64,000 bases of DNA from an uncultured Bacteroidales bacterium (GCA_903923925.1 CAIXZF010000019.1:1-64000); one strand, 5' to 3'. Shown: positions 52,045-61,217, counted from the first letter of the stretch. The notes: generated by a model from the letters alone, not told the origin. Made by a program: numbers and translations.

Positions 52045-53226
52045 TTAAACGAGGTTTAAAGCCTGGTCGAGGTCAGCAATAATATCTTCAACGTCTTCGA
52101 TTCCTATTGAGAAGCGGATAAGCCCGTCAGTAATTCCTGCTTCCTGTCTTTTTTCTTTGGAAAGCTTGCTGTGCGTCATCGAAGCGGGGTGCTGAATTAA
52201 GGATTCCACACCACCGAGAGAAACTGCCAGGAGACTTAAATGGACATTGTCCATAACTATTTTGCCTGCATTTAGTCCGCCCTTTACTTCAAAACTAATC
52301 ATTGTTCCCGGACCACGCATCTGCTTTTTAGCAAGTTCAAACTGAGGATGAGAGGCTAAACCAGGATATTTTACCCATTCAACTTTTGGATGGTTCTCAA
52401 GATAAACAGCAACTTTTTCTGCATTTTGCTGAGCTCTTTCTACTCTGATTCCTAATGTTTTCAATCCTCTTAGTGCAAGATAAGCCTGGTGAGGATCCAT
52501 ATTGAAACCAAGATTCACCATTGTACTGCGTAATAGGTTGTAGTTTTTTTCATCCTTGGTTACAAGCATTCCTGCAACAACATCTGCATGCCCGTTTATG
52601 AATTTTGTCATCGAATGCAGGGCAACATCAGCACCTAATTCTAAAGGATTCTGTAGATAAGGGCTGCAAAAAGTATTGTCGACACAAACCGGAATACCTT
52701 TTTCTTTTGCAATAGCGCAAACCGCAGAAATATCGGTAATACCCATTGTAGGATTGGCTGGTGTTTCGAGGTAAATGAGTTTAGTGTTTTCGCGAATGGC
52801 AGCTCTTACATTTTCAATATCAGTTGCATCAATGTATGTACATTCAACACCAAACCTGGCAAAAATTGTTTCCATTATTCCCCTGGCAGGACCATAAACA
52901 GCATTGTGACTAACTATATGCTGACCCTGGCTGAGATAAGCAGCGTAAACGGTAGTAACTGCCCCCATTCCCGATGAAGTTGCAATTCCGCCAAAGCCTT
53001 TTTCAATGGCAGCAACAGCTTCTTCAAGTGCATTAATGGTTGGATTGGCAATGCGTGTATAAATGTATCCTTTGGTTTCACCCGAAAAACATTGAGCACC
53101 ATGATCAGCGCTCTTGAATTTAAATGTCGAGGTTTGATAAATTGGAACTGTTGCACTGCCAAAAGCATCATCAACTTCACCTGAATGGATAAGCAAAGAG
53201 TTGATACCAAGTTTGTCTGATTTCAT
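52045..53226 (-). CDS. Cys/Met-metabolism PLP enzyme (methionine gamma-lyase/cystathionine gamma-lyase type)
   Basis: 393 residues. It belongs to the trans-sulfuration PLP family: YIYTRIANPTINALEEAVAA, SSGMGAVTTVYAAYLSQGQH, LIYLETPANPTMGITDI, VCVDNTFCSPYLQNPLELGA, with the PLP lysine K208 in HSMTKFINGHADVVAGMLV, and SLGGVESLIQHPASMTHSKL near the end. Residue 113 is Pro (VYGPARG), where classical methionine gamma-lyase has the active-site Cys. So methionine lyase is not assured; cystathionine gamma-lyase or -synthase, or O-acylhomoserine sulfhydrylase activity are alternatives. It is a cytosolic tetramer by family. Confidence 0.88.
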   Translation of the reverse strand: MKSDKLGINSLLIHSGEVDDAFGSATVPIYQTSTFKFKSADHGAQCFSGETKGYIYTRIANPTINALEEAVAAIEKGFGGIATSSGMGAVTTVYAAYLSQGQHIVSHNAVYGPARGIMETIFARFGVECTYIDATDIENVRAAIRENTKLIYLETPANPTMGITDISAVCAIAKEKGIPVCVDNTFCSPYLQNPLELGADVALHSMTKFINGHADVVAGMLVTKDEKNYNLLRSTMVNLGFNMDPHQAYLALRGLKTLGIRVERAQQNAEKVAVYLENHPKVEWVKYPGLASHPQFELAKKQMRGPGTMISFEVKGGLNAGKIVMDNVHLSLLAVSLGGVESLIQHPASMTHSKLSKEKRQEAGITDGLIRFSIGIEDVEDIIADLDQALNLV

Positions 53227-53254
53227 AGGGAAAATTTAATATTGAATGATTTTG

Positions 53255-53262
53255 CAAATGTA
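53255..53262 (-). promoter_or_regulatory. -7 promoter box for the trans-sulfuration gene
   Basis: Minus-strand TACATTTG, a full match, 29 nt before the start codon; the upstream terminator of the thioredoxin gene begins 18 bp further on. Confidence 0.6.
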
Positions 53263-53279
53263 CGTTTTAAGCAGGAAAC

Positions 53280-53312
53280 AAAAAAGGCCGCCTTGCTCCG
53301 GCAGCCTTTTTT
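53280..53312 (-). terminator. Intrinsic terminator of the thioredoxin gene
   Basis: AAAAAAGGCCGCC pairs with GGCAGCCTTTTTT (one mismatch) around TTGCTCC. Six T follow on the minus strand; it could act both ways. Confidence 0.85.
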
Positions 53313-53328
53313 AAAAAGAATAATTGCA

Positions 53329-53688
53329 TTAGTTTTTTACGTTCAGCAGGATTTCATCAATTGCCTGTTTGAGGTTGTCTTTTGGCAATGCACCCATTGC
53401 CATTTGTGGCTGTCCGTCGCTTGGACAAAACAGCATTGAAGGGATACTCCTGATGCCGAAAACAGAAGATAATTCCTGTTCTGCTTCAGTATCTACCTTG
53501 TAAATATTGATTTTTCCTTCATACTCTTTTGATAATTCTTCAAGGATAGGCGCAACCATTTTGCATGGGCCGCACCAGTCGGCATAAAAATCGATCAGGC
53601 AAGGTAAACTGCCTTCATATTTCCATTCCGTATTTTGCTCAAAATTGAAAACTTTTTCCTGAAAAGTTGCTTTTGTCAGATGTTCCAT
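53329..53688 (-). CDS. trxA: Thioredoxin (cytosolic)
   Basis: 119 residues, no signal peptide. Active site WCGPC in FYADWCGPCKMVAPILEEL; cis-Pro loop IRSIPSMLF. It reduces protein disulfides with NADPH via thioredoxin reductase, which is not in the window. It lies 35 bp after a related exported thioredoxin and shares with it the start region FEQNTEWKYEGSLPCLIDFY; the two are tandem duplicates with different destinations. The terminator at 53280-53312 follows. Confidence 0.93.
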   Translation of the reverse strand: MEHLTKATFQEKVFNFEQNTEWKYEGSLPCLIDFYADWCGPCKMVAPILEELSKEYEGKINIYKVDTEAEQELSSVFGIRSIPSMLFCPSDGQPQMAMGALPKDNLKQAIDEILLNVKN

Positions 53689-53723
53689 TGGTATAAATAT
53701 TTGAAATTTTAATGATTCTGAAA

Positions 53724-54197
53724 TTATTTTAAACTTGTCTGGCCAGCTGCTACAGGAGCAAGCAAATTATCAATGGCCTTAGTGTAATCCTCTTTTGACA
53801 TGGCTCCAACGCTCATCTGAGGCTGGCCTTTCATCGGGATAAACAGAACTGTTGGGATGCTTTCAACTCCAAAAGCCTGTGCCAGCTCTTTCTCGTTGTC
53901 GATATTTATTTTATAGAAAACAACCTTTCCTGCATATTTCGCTGCCAGCTCATCCATTATTGGGGCAACCATCTTACAGGGTTTGCACCAGTCAGCATAA
54001 AAATCGACAACGCAGGGAACTGTGCCTGTATATAACCATTCTTTATTTTTCTCAAAATCGAATACCTTTGCAATAAATTCGGCTTTTGTAATATTAACGG
54101 GTTTATTTGCACCAGATCCGCTGCCACTACCTGAATTACTGCAGCTGAACATAAAAATTACGGTAACGAAAATGAAGAATGTTTTAATGAGTTTCAT
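53724..54197 (-). CDS. Exported thioredoxin-fold lipoprotein with a CKPC active site
   Basis: 157 residues with a lipobox (FVTVIFMFSCSNSGSGSGSG, lipid Cys near residue 19) and a Ser/Gly linker. The thioredoxin domain (about 45-155) has WCKPC in place of WCGPC and the cis-Pro loop VESIPTVLF. The second active-site residue change usually shifts redox potential. It would work in the periplasm, perhaps keeping cytochrome haem-site cysteines or exported proteins reduced, which is inference. The cytosolic trxA is cotranscribed downstream. Confidence 0.88.
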   Translation of the reverse strand: MKLIKTFFIFVTVIFMFSCSNSGSGSGSGANKPVNITKAEFIAKVFDFEKNKEWLYTGTVPCVVDFYADWCKPCKMVAPIMDELAAKYAGKVVFYKINIDNEKELAQAFGVESIPTVLFIPMKGQPQMSVGAMSKEDYTKAIDNLLAPVAAGQTSLK

Positions 54198-54240
54198 TGG
54201 ATGTGTTATTTTAAATTAATATTTGTTGAAATTCACGATG

Positions 54241-54248
54241 CAAAAATA
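54241..54248 (-). promoter_or_regulatory. -7 box for the thioredoxin pair
   Basis: Minus-strand TATTTTTG, a full match, 44 nt before the start at 54197, back to back with the box at 54291-54298. Confidence 0.5.
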
Positions 54249-54290
54249 AAACATTTTTAGGAATAAATCGCTTAAGTATCACTTTTTGTT

Positions 54291-54298
54291 TAATTTTG
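54291..54298 (+). promoter_or_regulatory. -7 box for the zinc-ribbon gene
   Basis: TAATTTTG, a full match, 20 nt before the ATG at 54318. So this gene has its own housekeeping promoter rather than transposon ends. Confidence 0.55.
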
Positions 54299-54317
54299 TT
54301 GAAAATTAATTTTAATA

Positions 54318-54737
54318 ATGGAAAGCATTTCCTTCGAAAAACTGTTTAAATCAATCGATCCTGTAAAATTTGATCAGATATTCTCTACCGATGATCTGGC
54401 TTTGGAATATCTTTCTGAAGAAAAATGGAAAGAAGGGTTTACCTGCAGGTTTTGCGGGAATACTAATTTCTGTAAAGGAAAGACTGCTTTTGCCCGCAGA
54501 TGCACCCGATGCAAGCGTGAGGAATCGGCAACGGCGCACACTATGTTTCACCGTTGTAAGATTCCGCTGGCTGATGCCATGAAAATAGCTTATATGGTAT
54601 GTCACAAACCCGGGATATCCACCTACGAAATTTCACGCGAAATAGAACTCCGGCAAATGACTTGCTGGAAGTTTAAAAAGAAAATTATGGAGTGCATAAA
54701 GAGCCAGGGGAAAATTTCCGAAGCTGTTCAGGATTAA
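54318..54737 (+). CDS. Stand-alone transposase-type zinc-ribbon protein (IS1595/ISXO2-related N-terminus)
   Basis: 139 residues. It has the transposase zinc-ribbon fold: FTCRFCGNTNFCKGKTAF, then RRCTRCKREESATAHTMFH (two CxxC pairs), followed by the helical region IPLADAMKIAYMVCHKPGIS and TYEISREIELRQMTCWKFKK (helix-turn-helix). The DDE catalytic domain of IS1595-family transposases is absent: the gene ends normally and the next 2 kb are an unrelated minus-strand gene. No terminal inverted repeats were seen. So it may be a domesticated DNA-binding protein or a relic. It converges on the C10 protease gene, with the two stop codons sharing TTAA at 54734-54737. Confidence 0.8.
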   Translation: MESISFEKLFKSIDPVKFDQIFSTDDLALEYLSEEKWKEGFTCRFCGNTNFCKGKTAFARRCTRCKREESATAHTMFHRCKIPLADAMKIAYMVCHKPGISTYEISREIELRQMTCWKFKKKIMECIKSQGKISEAVQD

Positions 54738-56872
54738 TGTTGTACGCTTATTTTTTTCTGATAAATGTTCTTTTCATTCTGAATTCTCAGTAAGTACAGC
54801 CCATTTTGCAAACCTGATAAATTTAGTGAACTGGAAGATTGAGGGGGAGTAACCTTCACCGTTCCAGAGTATGCAAGTTGTCCATCCACGGTAAGAATAT
54901 CGATTTGCCATGAAGAAATCCGGTCAGATTTAATGTCAAGGATGGCGGATTCATCAGCAGGATTCGGATAGAATAAAAAGCTTCCGCTTTTGCCTTCATC
55001 GGCGATGCCCAGATTTGTTACAGAATATGTAGCCTCCCAGCCAGCTGAAGTATTTTTTCCATTAGTTTTAAATACAAGGTACATTCCACCACTGTTTGCC
55101 GTTTGATCAGCAGGGATTGATGAGCCTGAAAATCTTCCGAGTAAGTTGGATGTTCCCAGGTCGTAAACTTCCAGAAAATCCACAGTAGGCTCAGTCTGGA
55201 ATGAATTGAAATGAAGCTTGAGAGCAGCTGCATTTGCTGGTTGAATTGTGTATGTGCAAATTGTATTATTCAGGTAATATTTTGAGCCACTTCCATCAGA
55301 GATGGTTCCGGTTGGTGTGCTAAACTGACTGTTAATACAATAAACCGGGTAATTTGATTTGTAGCTCAGATGCCAGCCCGATTTATTAATTGTAGCGTTT
55401 GAGGTAAAGACAATAAGCACTTTGTTTGAAGTTGATGTAATTGAAGGAGGGAGACTATTTCCAGAATAATTGCCAAGAACTGGAGCAGAGGTTGTTGCAC
55501 CATTATATATGGTGAGGAAATCCTGAGCGGTTTCAGTATCAAAACGGTTAAATGTTATTGTAATGCTTTTTATTGAATCTTCCGGATTTACCTGGGGATC
55601 AATCAACCAGGAGCAGGCTGCATTTGGGATATAATCTTTAATAGGGCCGCTTCCGTCTTCGAGAGTTCCGTTTGGTGAGTGAACAGAGGTTAAGCCCGTG
55701 CAATAGTAAGGATAAGTTGAGCTGATGGTATCCGGATGAATATTTAATACCAGTTCCTGTGCATAATTGAAATTGCTGCCACCGGGATTAAGTGCATTCA
55801 GATAGAAATAACCATTATAGCTTGCACTCCAGCCCCAGTTGAAATGGAAATAGGTAGTATCCTGATAGCCGTCACAGATAAAAGCATGTCCACTGGTTGA
55901 TCCAACTGCTGCCCATCCTGCATAATACAGAATCTGTTTTCTGTCGAGGTGTTTTACAAGGATACTGTCCCAGTCAAGATTCGTTGAATCCCGGAAAAGA
56001 TACTGTGTCTGTGGTACATATTTGAAATATGTTCTGAGTGAATACGCCGCTTTATGATTCCACATTCCACTTCCAGCCGGCCCATAGTCCATATCAACAG
56101 AAGCACCCATATGGAAAATCATTTCGGCGGATGAAGGATTGTAAGTATTCAGAACAGTCGACATGGAATTCCAGTCGTAAACAGCATTTCCAAAGTTTGC
56201 ACCAATTGTGCCATAAATTGGGTGGGTGTAAGAATATGAACTTGTTCCGGTTAAGGGCCAGCGATAATAATAGGCTATCATTCCCATTGCAGTGGCTACG
56301 CAGCCTGTAACACAATGTCCGTCGGGGCCAGCGGCATCTGCAGGGCAGAACTGATTGTAATATTTCCCCTGATCCCAATTACTTACGATCATTGGTGAAA
56401 CACTTTTTACCCCATTTTTAGGAGAAGTTCCAGCAAAGTTATCAGAAAGTAGCCTGGTCCATTCCTTATCAATCCCTTCAATTCTGTTTGAAGGATTATC
56501 AATTGCATCCTGAATTTCCGCTTTGTAATGCGAAATCCATCCTGCAAAATTCTCAGGTATGTCGGTTTCAGAAGCAACATCATCAAAAGAATACCCCAGA
56601 ACAGGCACAACGGCGTCCGTTGCTGAAACAATTACAAATCCTGAGGGTTCCATACTGAAAATATACCAGTATACCTTAGATTGCTGTATTTCAGTAAAAA
56701 TCAGGGATGCTTTTATTGTTGAACAGGGCACATTTTTCCCTAGATTAACATTTTCAAAATAGAAATTCCGGGCAACTACCTTAGCTGCTTCCTTTGTTAT
56801 GGGTTTAGCTGCCGATACTTCTGAAACGGCAACAAAAACCAGAACCAACAAAAGTGCGAGAAGACGTTTCAT
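54734..56872 (-). CDS. C10 (streptopain-like) cysteine protease with CUB domains and T9SS tail, copy 1
   Basis: 712 residues. Signal peptide (to about SEVSA), then a Spi/propeptide-like inhibitor domain (about 22-125; FVIVSATDAVVPVLGYSFDD). The C10 catalytic domain (about 160-375) has the nucleophile C191 (VTGCVATAMGMIAYYYRWP) and H329 (STSGHAFICDGYQD) with HFNWGWSASYNGYFYLN. Two CUB-like domains follow (GTLEDGSGPIKDY ... FNRFDTETAQDFLTIYNGA; GTISDGSGSKYYLN ... DFLEVYDLG), then a T9SS sorting domain (SFLFYPNPADESAILDIKS, LQNGLYLLRIQNEKN). It would be a secreted zymogen acting at the cell surface. Last gene of the four-gene protease run. Confidence 0.92.
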   Translation of the reverse strand: MKRLLALLLVLVFVAVSEVSAAKPITKEAAKVVARNFYFENVNLGKNVPCSTIKASLIFTEIQQSKVYWYIFSMEPSGFVIVSATDAVVPVLGYSFDDVASETDIPENFAGWISHYKAEIQDAIDNPSNRIEGIDKEWTRLLSDNFAGTSPKNGVKSVSPMIVSNWDQGKYYNQFCPADAAGPDGHCVTGCVATAMGMIAYYYRWPLTGTSSYSYTHPIYGTIGANFGNAVYDWNSMSTVLNTYNPSSAEMIFHMGASVDMDYGPAGSGMWNHKAAYSLRTYFKYVPQTQYLFRDSTNLDWDSILVKHLDRKQILYYAGWAAVGSTSGHAFICDGYQDTTYFHFNWGWSASYNGYFYLNALNPGGSNFNYAQELVLNIHPDTISSTYPYYCTGLTSVHSPNGTLEDGSGPIKDYIPNAACSWLIDPQVNPEDSIKSITITFNRFDTETAQDFLTIYNGATTSAPVLGNYSGNSLPPSITSTSNKVLIVFTSNATINKSGWHLSYKSNYPVYCINSQFSTPTGTISDGSGSKYYLNNTICTYTIQPANAAALKLHFNSFQTEPTVDFLEVYDLGTSNLLGRFSGSSIPADQTANSGGMYLVFKTNGKNTSAGWEATYSVTNLGIADEGKSGSFLFYPNPADESAILDIKSDRISSWQIDILTVDGQLAYSGTVKVTPPQSSSSLNLSGLQNGLYLLRIQNEKNIYQKKISVQH

Positions 56873-56905
56873 TGAAATAAAAATTACAAAAACATGAACT
56901 TTCTA

Positions 56906-59023
56906 CTATTGAACAATTAATTTTCTGGTTGTAATGCCATCTTTTCCACTCAAACGCAGAAAATAAAGGCCACTTCCAATTGAAGAAATGTCAATTGTTG
57001 CAGAAGACTGAGCAATACCTGCTGAAAGCTGTTTAGAAAGCACAGTCTTCCCTGTAACATCCGTAATCAGAAGCTCCATGTCGCTGGCTTCTTTCAGGCT
57101 TGTTACTAGTGTAAATGATCCTTTTGCAGGATTTGGCAGAATTACCAGGCTCGTAATGTTGCTGTTCTCATCAATTCCAACTTGCTGAGCAACATAATTT
57201 GCAGTGAAGCCCTGAGCTGTTCCAGCAGTATTTGAATAGAAAATCACGAACATTGCACCCGAATGAGAAACCTGGGCTGCAGGAGGTGAATTTCCATCGA
57301 AGCGACCAAGCAAAGCACCACCTGAAGAAAGCGTATCATACTGATAAACTTCAACAAAATCGCCGGCAAGAATGTCAAAATTTGTGAAATCCAATGTAAT
57401 AATGTCAGCATTAGCCGGGTGAATAAGCCATTGGCAGACAGTGTGATTTGTGTAATTTTTGCTTCCGCTTCCGTCACTAATTGTGCCGTACATATCAGTA
57501 TGTTCGTCAACGCCCTGGCAATATTGCGGAGTCTTGCTTTTATAGGTGATAAAAAATCCTTCGCTGTTTGTTTGAGAATTCGAAGTGAAATGAACAAGTA
57601 CTTTATTGGAATTCACAGTAAAAGCTGCTGGTAATGCATCACCTGTAAACACGCCTGCAACTGGCGAAGTAACAGAGTTTCCTGCATAAATAGTAACAAG
57701 ATCGCTGCCATTTTCTGTTCCCATCCGGTTAAAAATAATCTGAATTTTTTCAACAGAGTCTCCGGTTGTTGATTGAGGATCAATAAAAAATTTGCAATCT
57801 GAATTTGATTGATAATTGTTCGGGCCGCTGCCATCTTCCATTGTTCCTTCGAGGGCTGTATAATTCTTGGTGCCAACACAATAATCAGGATAGCTTCCAG
57901 CAGGGTACATGTCGATAATTGCACCTTGTCCGTTGGTGAATGTATTTCCGCCAGGATTAAGATTATTCAGATAGAAATATCCATTATAAGAACCACTCCA
58001 GCCCCAGTTAAAATGGAAATAATCTGTTCCCTGGTAGCCATCAACATTAAACGCATGTCCGCCTGAACCATAGCCATGATAATACATAGGCTTTTTGCTG
58101 TCGAGATTCTGTCTTAGTATGGCTGCCCATTCAGCGTCGGTGTGAGCATCTTTATCTTCGAGGTGTGTAGTAGGAGAATATCCGAAGTAATTTATTAAAG
58201 CAGCAGCTGCATCCTGACTGTATGCACCAGATCCATTTGGAGAGTACATCATGTCAACGGCAATACCGCAATGATATACTAAAGTTGCAACAGAAAGGTT
58301 GTTTGCACTTAATGCGTTGAGCATTTTATCCCATTCGTAGGTTGTATTTCCAAAATTGGCCGACAAATATCCATAATTGCCGGTAAAGCCGTGTGAACCA
58401 GTTCCTCTTACAGGGTAACGATAATAATACATTACTTGTGCCATTGCTGTTGCAACACAACCTGCCCAAACGCGACCACCTGGTCCGCCTGCTGCCTGAG
58501 GGCATAATTCGTTGTAAAAACCACCCTGATCCCAGGTAGAAATAAGCAAAGGCTGAATAAATTTACCCTTGAAAGCATGTAATTCCTGAGAATCAGGATT
58601 ACGTAAATGTTTCCATGATGAAGAAATAGATGCATCCGAAGCAGTGTTATTACTTCTGTGAAATGCAATCTGTTTGGAATAACCATCAAACCATTCCTTC
58701 ATTTGAGGGGGGAGATTCTCCCCAGTGTAGGAACCTTCAAAAGAATAACCCAAAACCGGTGTTACATTGTCTTCTGCAGCCACAATAACAAACCCCTGTG
58801 GTTTCATGTTGAATATGTGAAATACAGTCACACCTTTCGTTATCCAGGCCTTATAGCCCGTTGTTTGAATGTCTGAAAATTGAATATTCTTATTTTGATT
58901 TGAATATTCATAATAGAAATTCTTTGCTACAGTTGCAGCTTCATTCCTATTAACATTTCCTGCAAATAGTCCTTGAATAAGGATAATCAACAACGTAATC
59001 AGCGTAGATAATTTTCTGGCCAT
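56906..59023 (-). CDS. C10 cysteine protease with CUB domains and T9SS tail, copy 2
   Basis: 705 residues, same architecture as copy 1. Signal peptide (LITLLIILIQGLFAGN), propeptide domain (FVIVAAEDNVTPVLGYSFEG), catalytic C189 (WAGCVATAMAQVMYYYRYP) and H323 (GSGGHAFNVDGYQG), followed by HFNWGWSGSYNGYFYLNNLN. CUB-like units: GTMEDGSGPNNYQS with FNRMGTENGSDLVTIYAG, and GTISDGSGSKNYTN with DILAGDFVEVYQYD. The T9SS tail has SLVILPNPAKGSFTLVTSLK and GSGLYFLRLSGKDG. It lies 33 bp upstream of copy 1 and 20 bp downstream of copy 3 and is likely cotranscribed with both. Substrate preference cannot be read off. Confidence 0.92.
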   Translation of the reverse strand: MARKLSTLITLLIILIQGLFAGNVNRNEAATVAKNFYYEYSNQNKNIQFSDIQTTGYKAWITKGVTVFHIFNMKPQGFVIVAAEDNVTPVLGYSFEGSYTGENLPPQMKEWFDGYSKQIAFHRSNNTASDASISSSWKHLRNPDSQELHAFKGKFIQPLLISTWDQGGFYNELCPQAAGGPGGRVWAGCVATAMAQVMYYYRYPVRGTGSHGFTGNYGYLSANFGNTTYEWDKMLNALSANNLSVATLVYHCGIAVDMMYSPNGSGAYSQDAAAALINYFGYSPTTHLEDKDAHTDAEWAAILRQNLDSKKPMYYHGYGSGGHAFNVDGYQGTDYFHFNWGWSGSYNGYFYLNNLNPGGNTFTNGQGAIIDMYPAGSYPDYCVGTKNYTALEGTMEDGSGPNNYQSNSDCKFFIDPQSTTGDSVEKIQIIFNRMGTENGSDLVTIYAGNSVTSPVAGVFTGDALPAAFTVNSNKVLVHFTSNSQTNSEGFFITYKSKTPQYCQGVDEHTDMYGTISDGSGSKNYTNHTVCQWLIHPANADIITLDFTNFDILAGDFVEVYQYDTLSSGGALLGRFDGNSPPAAQVSHSGAMFVIFYSNTAGTAQGFTANYVAQQVGIDENSNITSLVILPNPAKGSFTLVTSLKEASDMELLITDVTGKTVLSKQLSAGIAQSSATIDISSIGSGLYFLRLSGKDGITTRKLIVQ

Positions 59024-59043
59024 AATTTTTTTATATATGTAAA

Positions 59044-61152
59044 TTAATCAATAACTACTTTCATGGTTCTTTTTGAGGAGGACATTTCTAGTGTCAAAAA
59101 GTAAATGCCCTTTGCAAATTTAGTACTATCCAGCAACTTATGTCCTTTAGAGGTAAAAAGATTTGTGTCGTCCTTGTAAACGATTTTACCATCTATGGAA
59201 GAAAGTGTAAGGGAAACTGTTTCATTGCCCTGATTGTTAAAATCGATTGACAGTTGGTTATGTGCAGGAACAGGGAAAACCGAAACTCCAGACAAAGGAT
59301 CGTTCTCATTTATACCTACTCCAAGTGTGCTGTAGTTTGCCGACCAACCTGCAAAATTGTAGCTTCCGCTGGTACGGAATTCAATGTACATAGCACCACT
59401 AGCCGAAAAAACATCCGGAGGAAGATTGCTTCCACTGAAGTTTCCCAGCAAAGCCTGGCTGTTCAAGTCATAAACTTTAACATAATCTACATTAGGTTCG
59501 GTTTCAAATTCTGTGAATTTCAGCAAAAGTCCGGCTGCATTTGCCGGTTGAATAATCCAGGTACAAATTGTGTTTGATTGATAATTCCTTGAACCGCTTC
59601 CGTCAGTAATGGTTCCGCTTGGAGCAGTGAGATTGTCTGTTAAACAATATTTCGGATAGGTTGAACTGTAGGTGAGGTAAAAGCCGGCTCCTTCATTTAT
59701 GCTGTCGGTAATGAAGGTAATCAGCACTTTAGAGTTGTTGATAGTGAGGTTTGATGGCAGTGTGCTTCCGCTATAAGATCCGACTAAGGGATCAGAAGTT
59801 GTAGCTCCGTTGTAAATGTTGATGATATCATTTGAACTTTCTGTCTCAATACTGTTGAAAGAAATTTTGATACTTGTAACACTGTCGTCCGGAGAAATTA
59901 GCCAGCTGCAGCTGCTGTTCGGGAGATAGTTTTCCGGTCCGCTTCCATCTGTTATGGTTCCTGATGAAGTATGAATAACTGACGGACCGCTGCATTGATA
60001 AGGATATCCTACTCCCGGGTAAGTGTGGAATACTGCACCATGTCCGCTATTGAAATTTCCTGCACCCTGAGGTGTAATGTTGTCGACATAGAAAAAGCCA
60101 TTGCTTCCGCCACTCCAGCCAAAGTTCATATGGTAAAAGTCGGTATTCTGATAACCGTCTAACAACCAGCAATGTCCGGTACCACCACCCTGAGGGAAAC
60201 CACTATATATCACTGGCCTTTTCAAATCAAGATCGCCCCTGATAAGATTGAGCCAGTTTACAGTTGAAAATGAAAAGCGATTGTAAAATATGCAACTTGA
60301 ATTATAACCGAAATGACTAATCAGAGCACCTGGAACTGAACTTGTATTGGCACCTGAACCCTGTGCCCCGTAATCCATATTTATGGATACACCAGCCTGA
60401 TAACTTATCCGGGCAACTTCAAGGTTGTTGGTTGGCAATTGATTCAGCATGGCATTCCAATCGTAAATTGTTGTGCCGTAATTAGCAGATTGCAGACCAT
60501 ATGTTGGATGAGTGTAGGAGTGAGTCCCGATTCCTTGCTGAGGGTACCTGTAATAAAACATTACCTGTGCCATTGCTGTGGCAACGCAGCCAACATAAAC
60601 ATGTCCGGCATCACCCCCGTTATCTTTCGGGCATAATTCGTTATAGTATTTTCCCTGATCCCAGTTACAAGGTAGAAGAGGAGCAATTGTTTTTGATTTT
60701 GGAAAGTTGGTAATTTCAGGTTTGTCGGTGAGATAAAGATCCCACTTTGAACGAATATCTTCACTTGCAACCAAATGGTTCTCCCTTACATAAGTAATCT
60801 GATCGCTATAGTTCTTCAGCCAATAGTCTAATTGAGGAGGAAGGTTGTTTAAGTCAATATTGTTGTCAAAAGAGTAACCCAGCACAGGAGTAGTGGCATC
60901 CTCAGCTGAAACGATTACAAATCCGACAGGTTTAAAATGAATTACGAAATATGAGGCCTCACCATTTGTCGCTATTAAATCAGTCTTCACCGCATTCGTT
61001 GTTACTGAACCGAATTGAGTATTGTCTGAATTCAGACTGAAGGCAAAGTTCTTTGCAAGTTTTTCAGCAGTTTGAATTGTTATAGTTCCTGCCGATGCGT
61101 TTACACCGAGTAACATTAAAAATAAAGCACCAAATATGTAACAATGTTTCAT
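59044..61152 (-). CDS. C10 cysteine protease with CUB domains and T9SS tail, copy 3
   Basis: 702 residues. Signal peptide (ALFLMLLGVNASAG), propeptide domain (FVIVSAEDATTPVLGYSFDN), catalytic C189 (YVGCVATAMAQVMFYYRYP) and H327. Around the histidine the sequence is TGHCWLLDGYQN, with Cys-Trp where the other copies have Ala-Phe/Trp, and the later motif is HMNFGWSGGSNGFFYVD (NFGW, not NWGW), so this copy is the most likely to differ in specificity or rate. CUB-like units: GTITDGSGPENYLP, DDSVTSIKISFNSIETESSN, and GTITDGSGSRNYQS, DYVKVYDLNSQ. The T9SS tail has VSVFPVPAHNQLSIDFNNQG and AKGIYFLTLEMSSS. Its start lies 34 bp beyond the terminator of copy 4. Confidence 0.92.
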   Translation of the reverse strand: MKHCYIFGALFLMLLGVNASAGTITIQTAEKLAKNFAFSLNSDNTQFGSVTTNAVKTDLIATNGEASYFVIHFKPVGFVIVSAEDATTPVLGYSFDNNIDLNNLPPQLDYWLKNYSDQITYVRENHLVASEDIRSKWDLYLTDKPEITNFPKSKTIAPLLPCNWDQGKYYNELCPKDNGGDAGHVYVGCVATAMAQVMFYYRYPQQGIGTHSYTHPTYGLQSANYGTTIYDWNAMLNQLPTNNLEVARISYQAGVSINMDYGAQGSGANTSSVPGALISHFGYNSSCIFYNRFSFSTVNWLNLIRGDLDLKRPVIYSGFPQGGGTGHCWLLDGYQNTDFYHMNFGWSGGSNGFFYVDNITPQGAGNFNSGHGAVFHTYPGVGYPYQCSGPSVIHTSSGTITDGSGPENYLPNSSCSWLISPDDSVTSIKISFNSIETESSNDIINIYNGATTSDPLVGSYSGSTLPSNLTINNSKVLITFITDSINEGAGFYLTYSSTYPKYCLTDNLTAPSGTITDGSGSRNYQSNTICTWIIQPANAAGLLLKFTEFETEPNVDYVKVYDLNSQALLGNFSGSNLPPDVFSASGAMYIEFRTSGSYNFAGWSANYSTLGVGINENDPLSGVSVFPVPAHNQLSIDFNNQGNETVSLTLSSIDGKIVYKDDTNLFTSKGHKLLDSTKFAKGIYFLTLEMSSSKRTMKVVID

Positions 61153-61186
61153 AAAGCAATAATATTATCTGTGTTTTTTTAAATAA

Positions 61187-61217
61187 AATATGCTGCCCCA
61201 TCAGGAGGCAGCATATT
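61187..61217 (-). terminator. Intrinsic terminator after C10 protease copy 4
   Basis: AATATGCTGCC (61187-61197) pairs perfectly with GGCAGCATATT (61207-61217). On the minus strand it is followed by TTATTT. It divides the protease run into copy 4 and copies 3-2-1, and only 34 bp remain for a promoter before copy 3, so read-through may regulate the downstream three. Confidence 0.75.

Noticed and set aside
53227-53328. SAM riboswitch upstream of the trans-sulfuration gene
   Set aside because: The gap is about 100 bp and is filled by the promoter and the thioredoxin terminator; there is no room for the aptamer.
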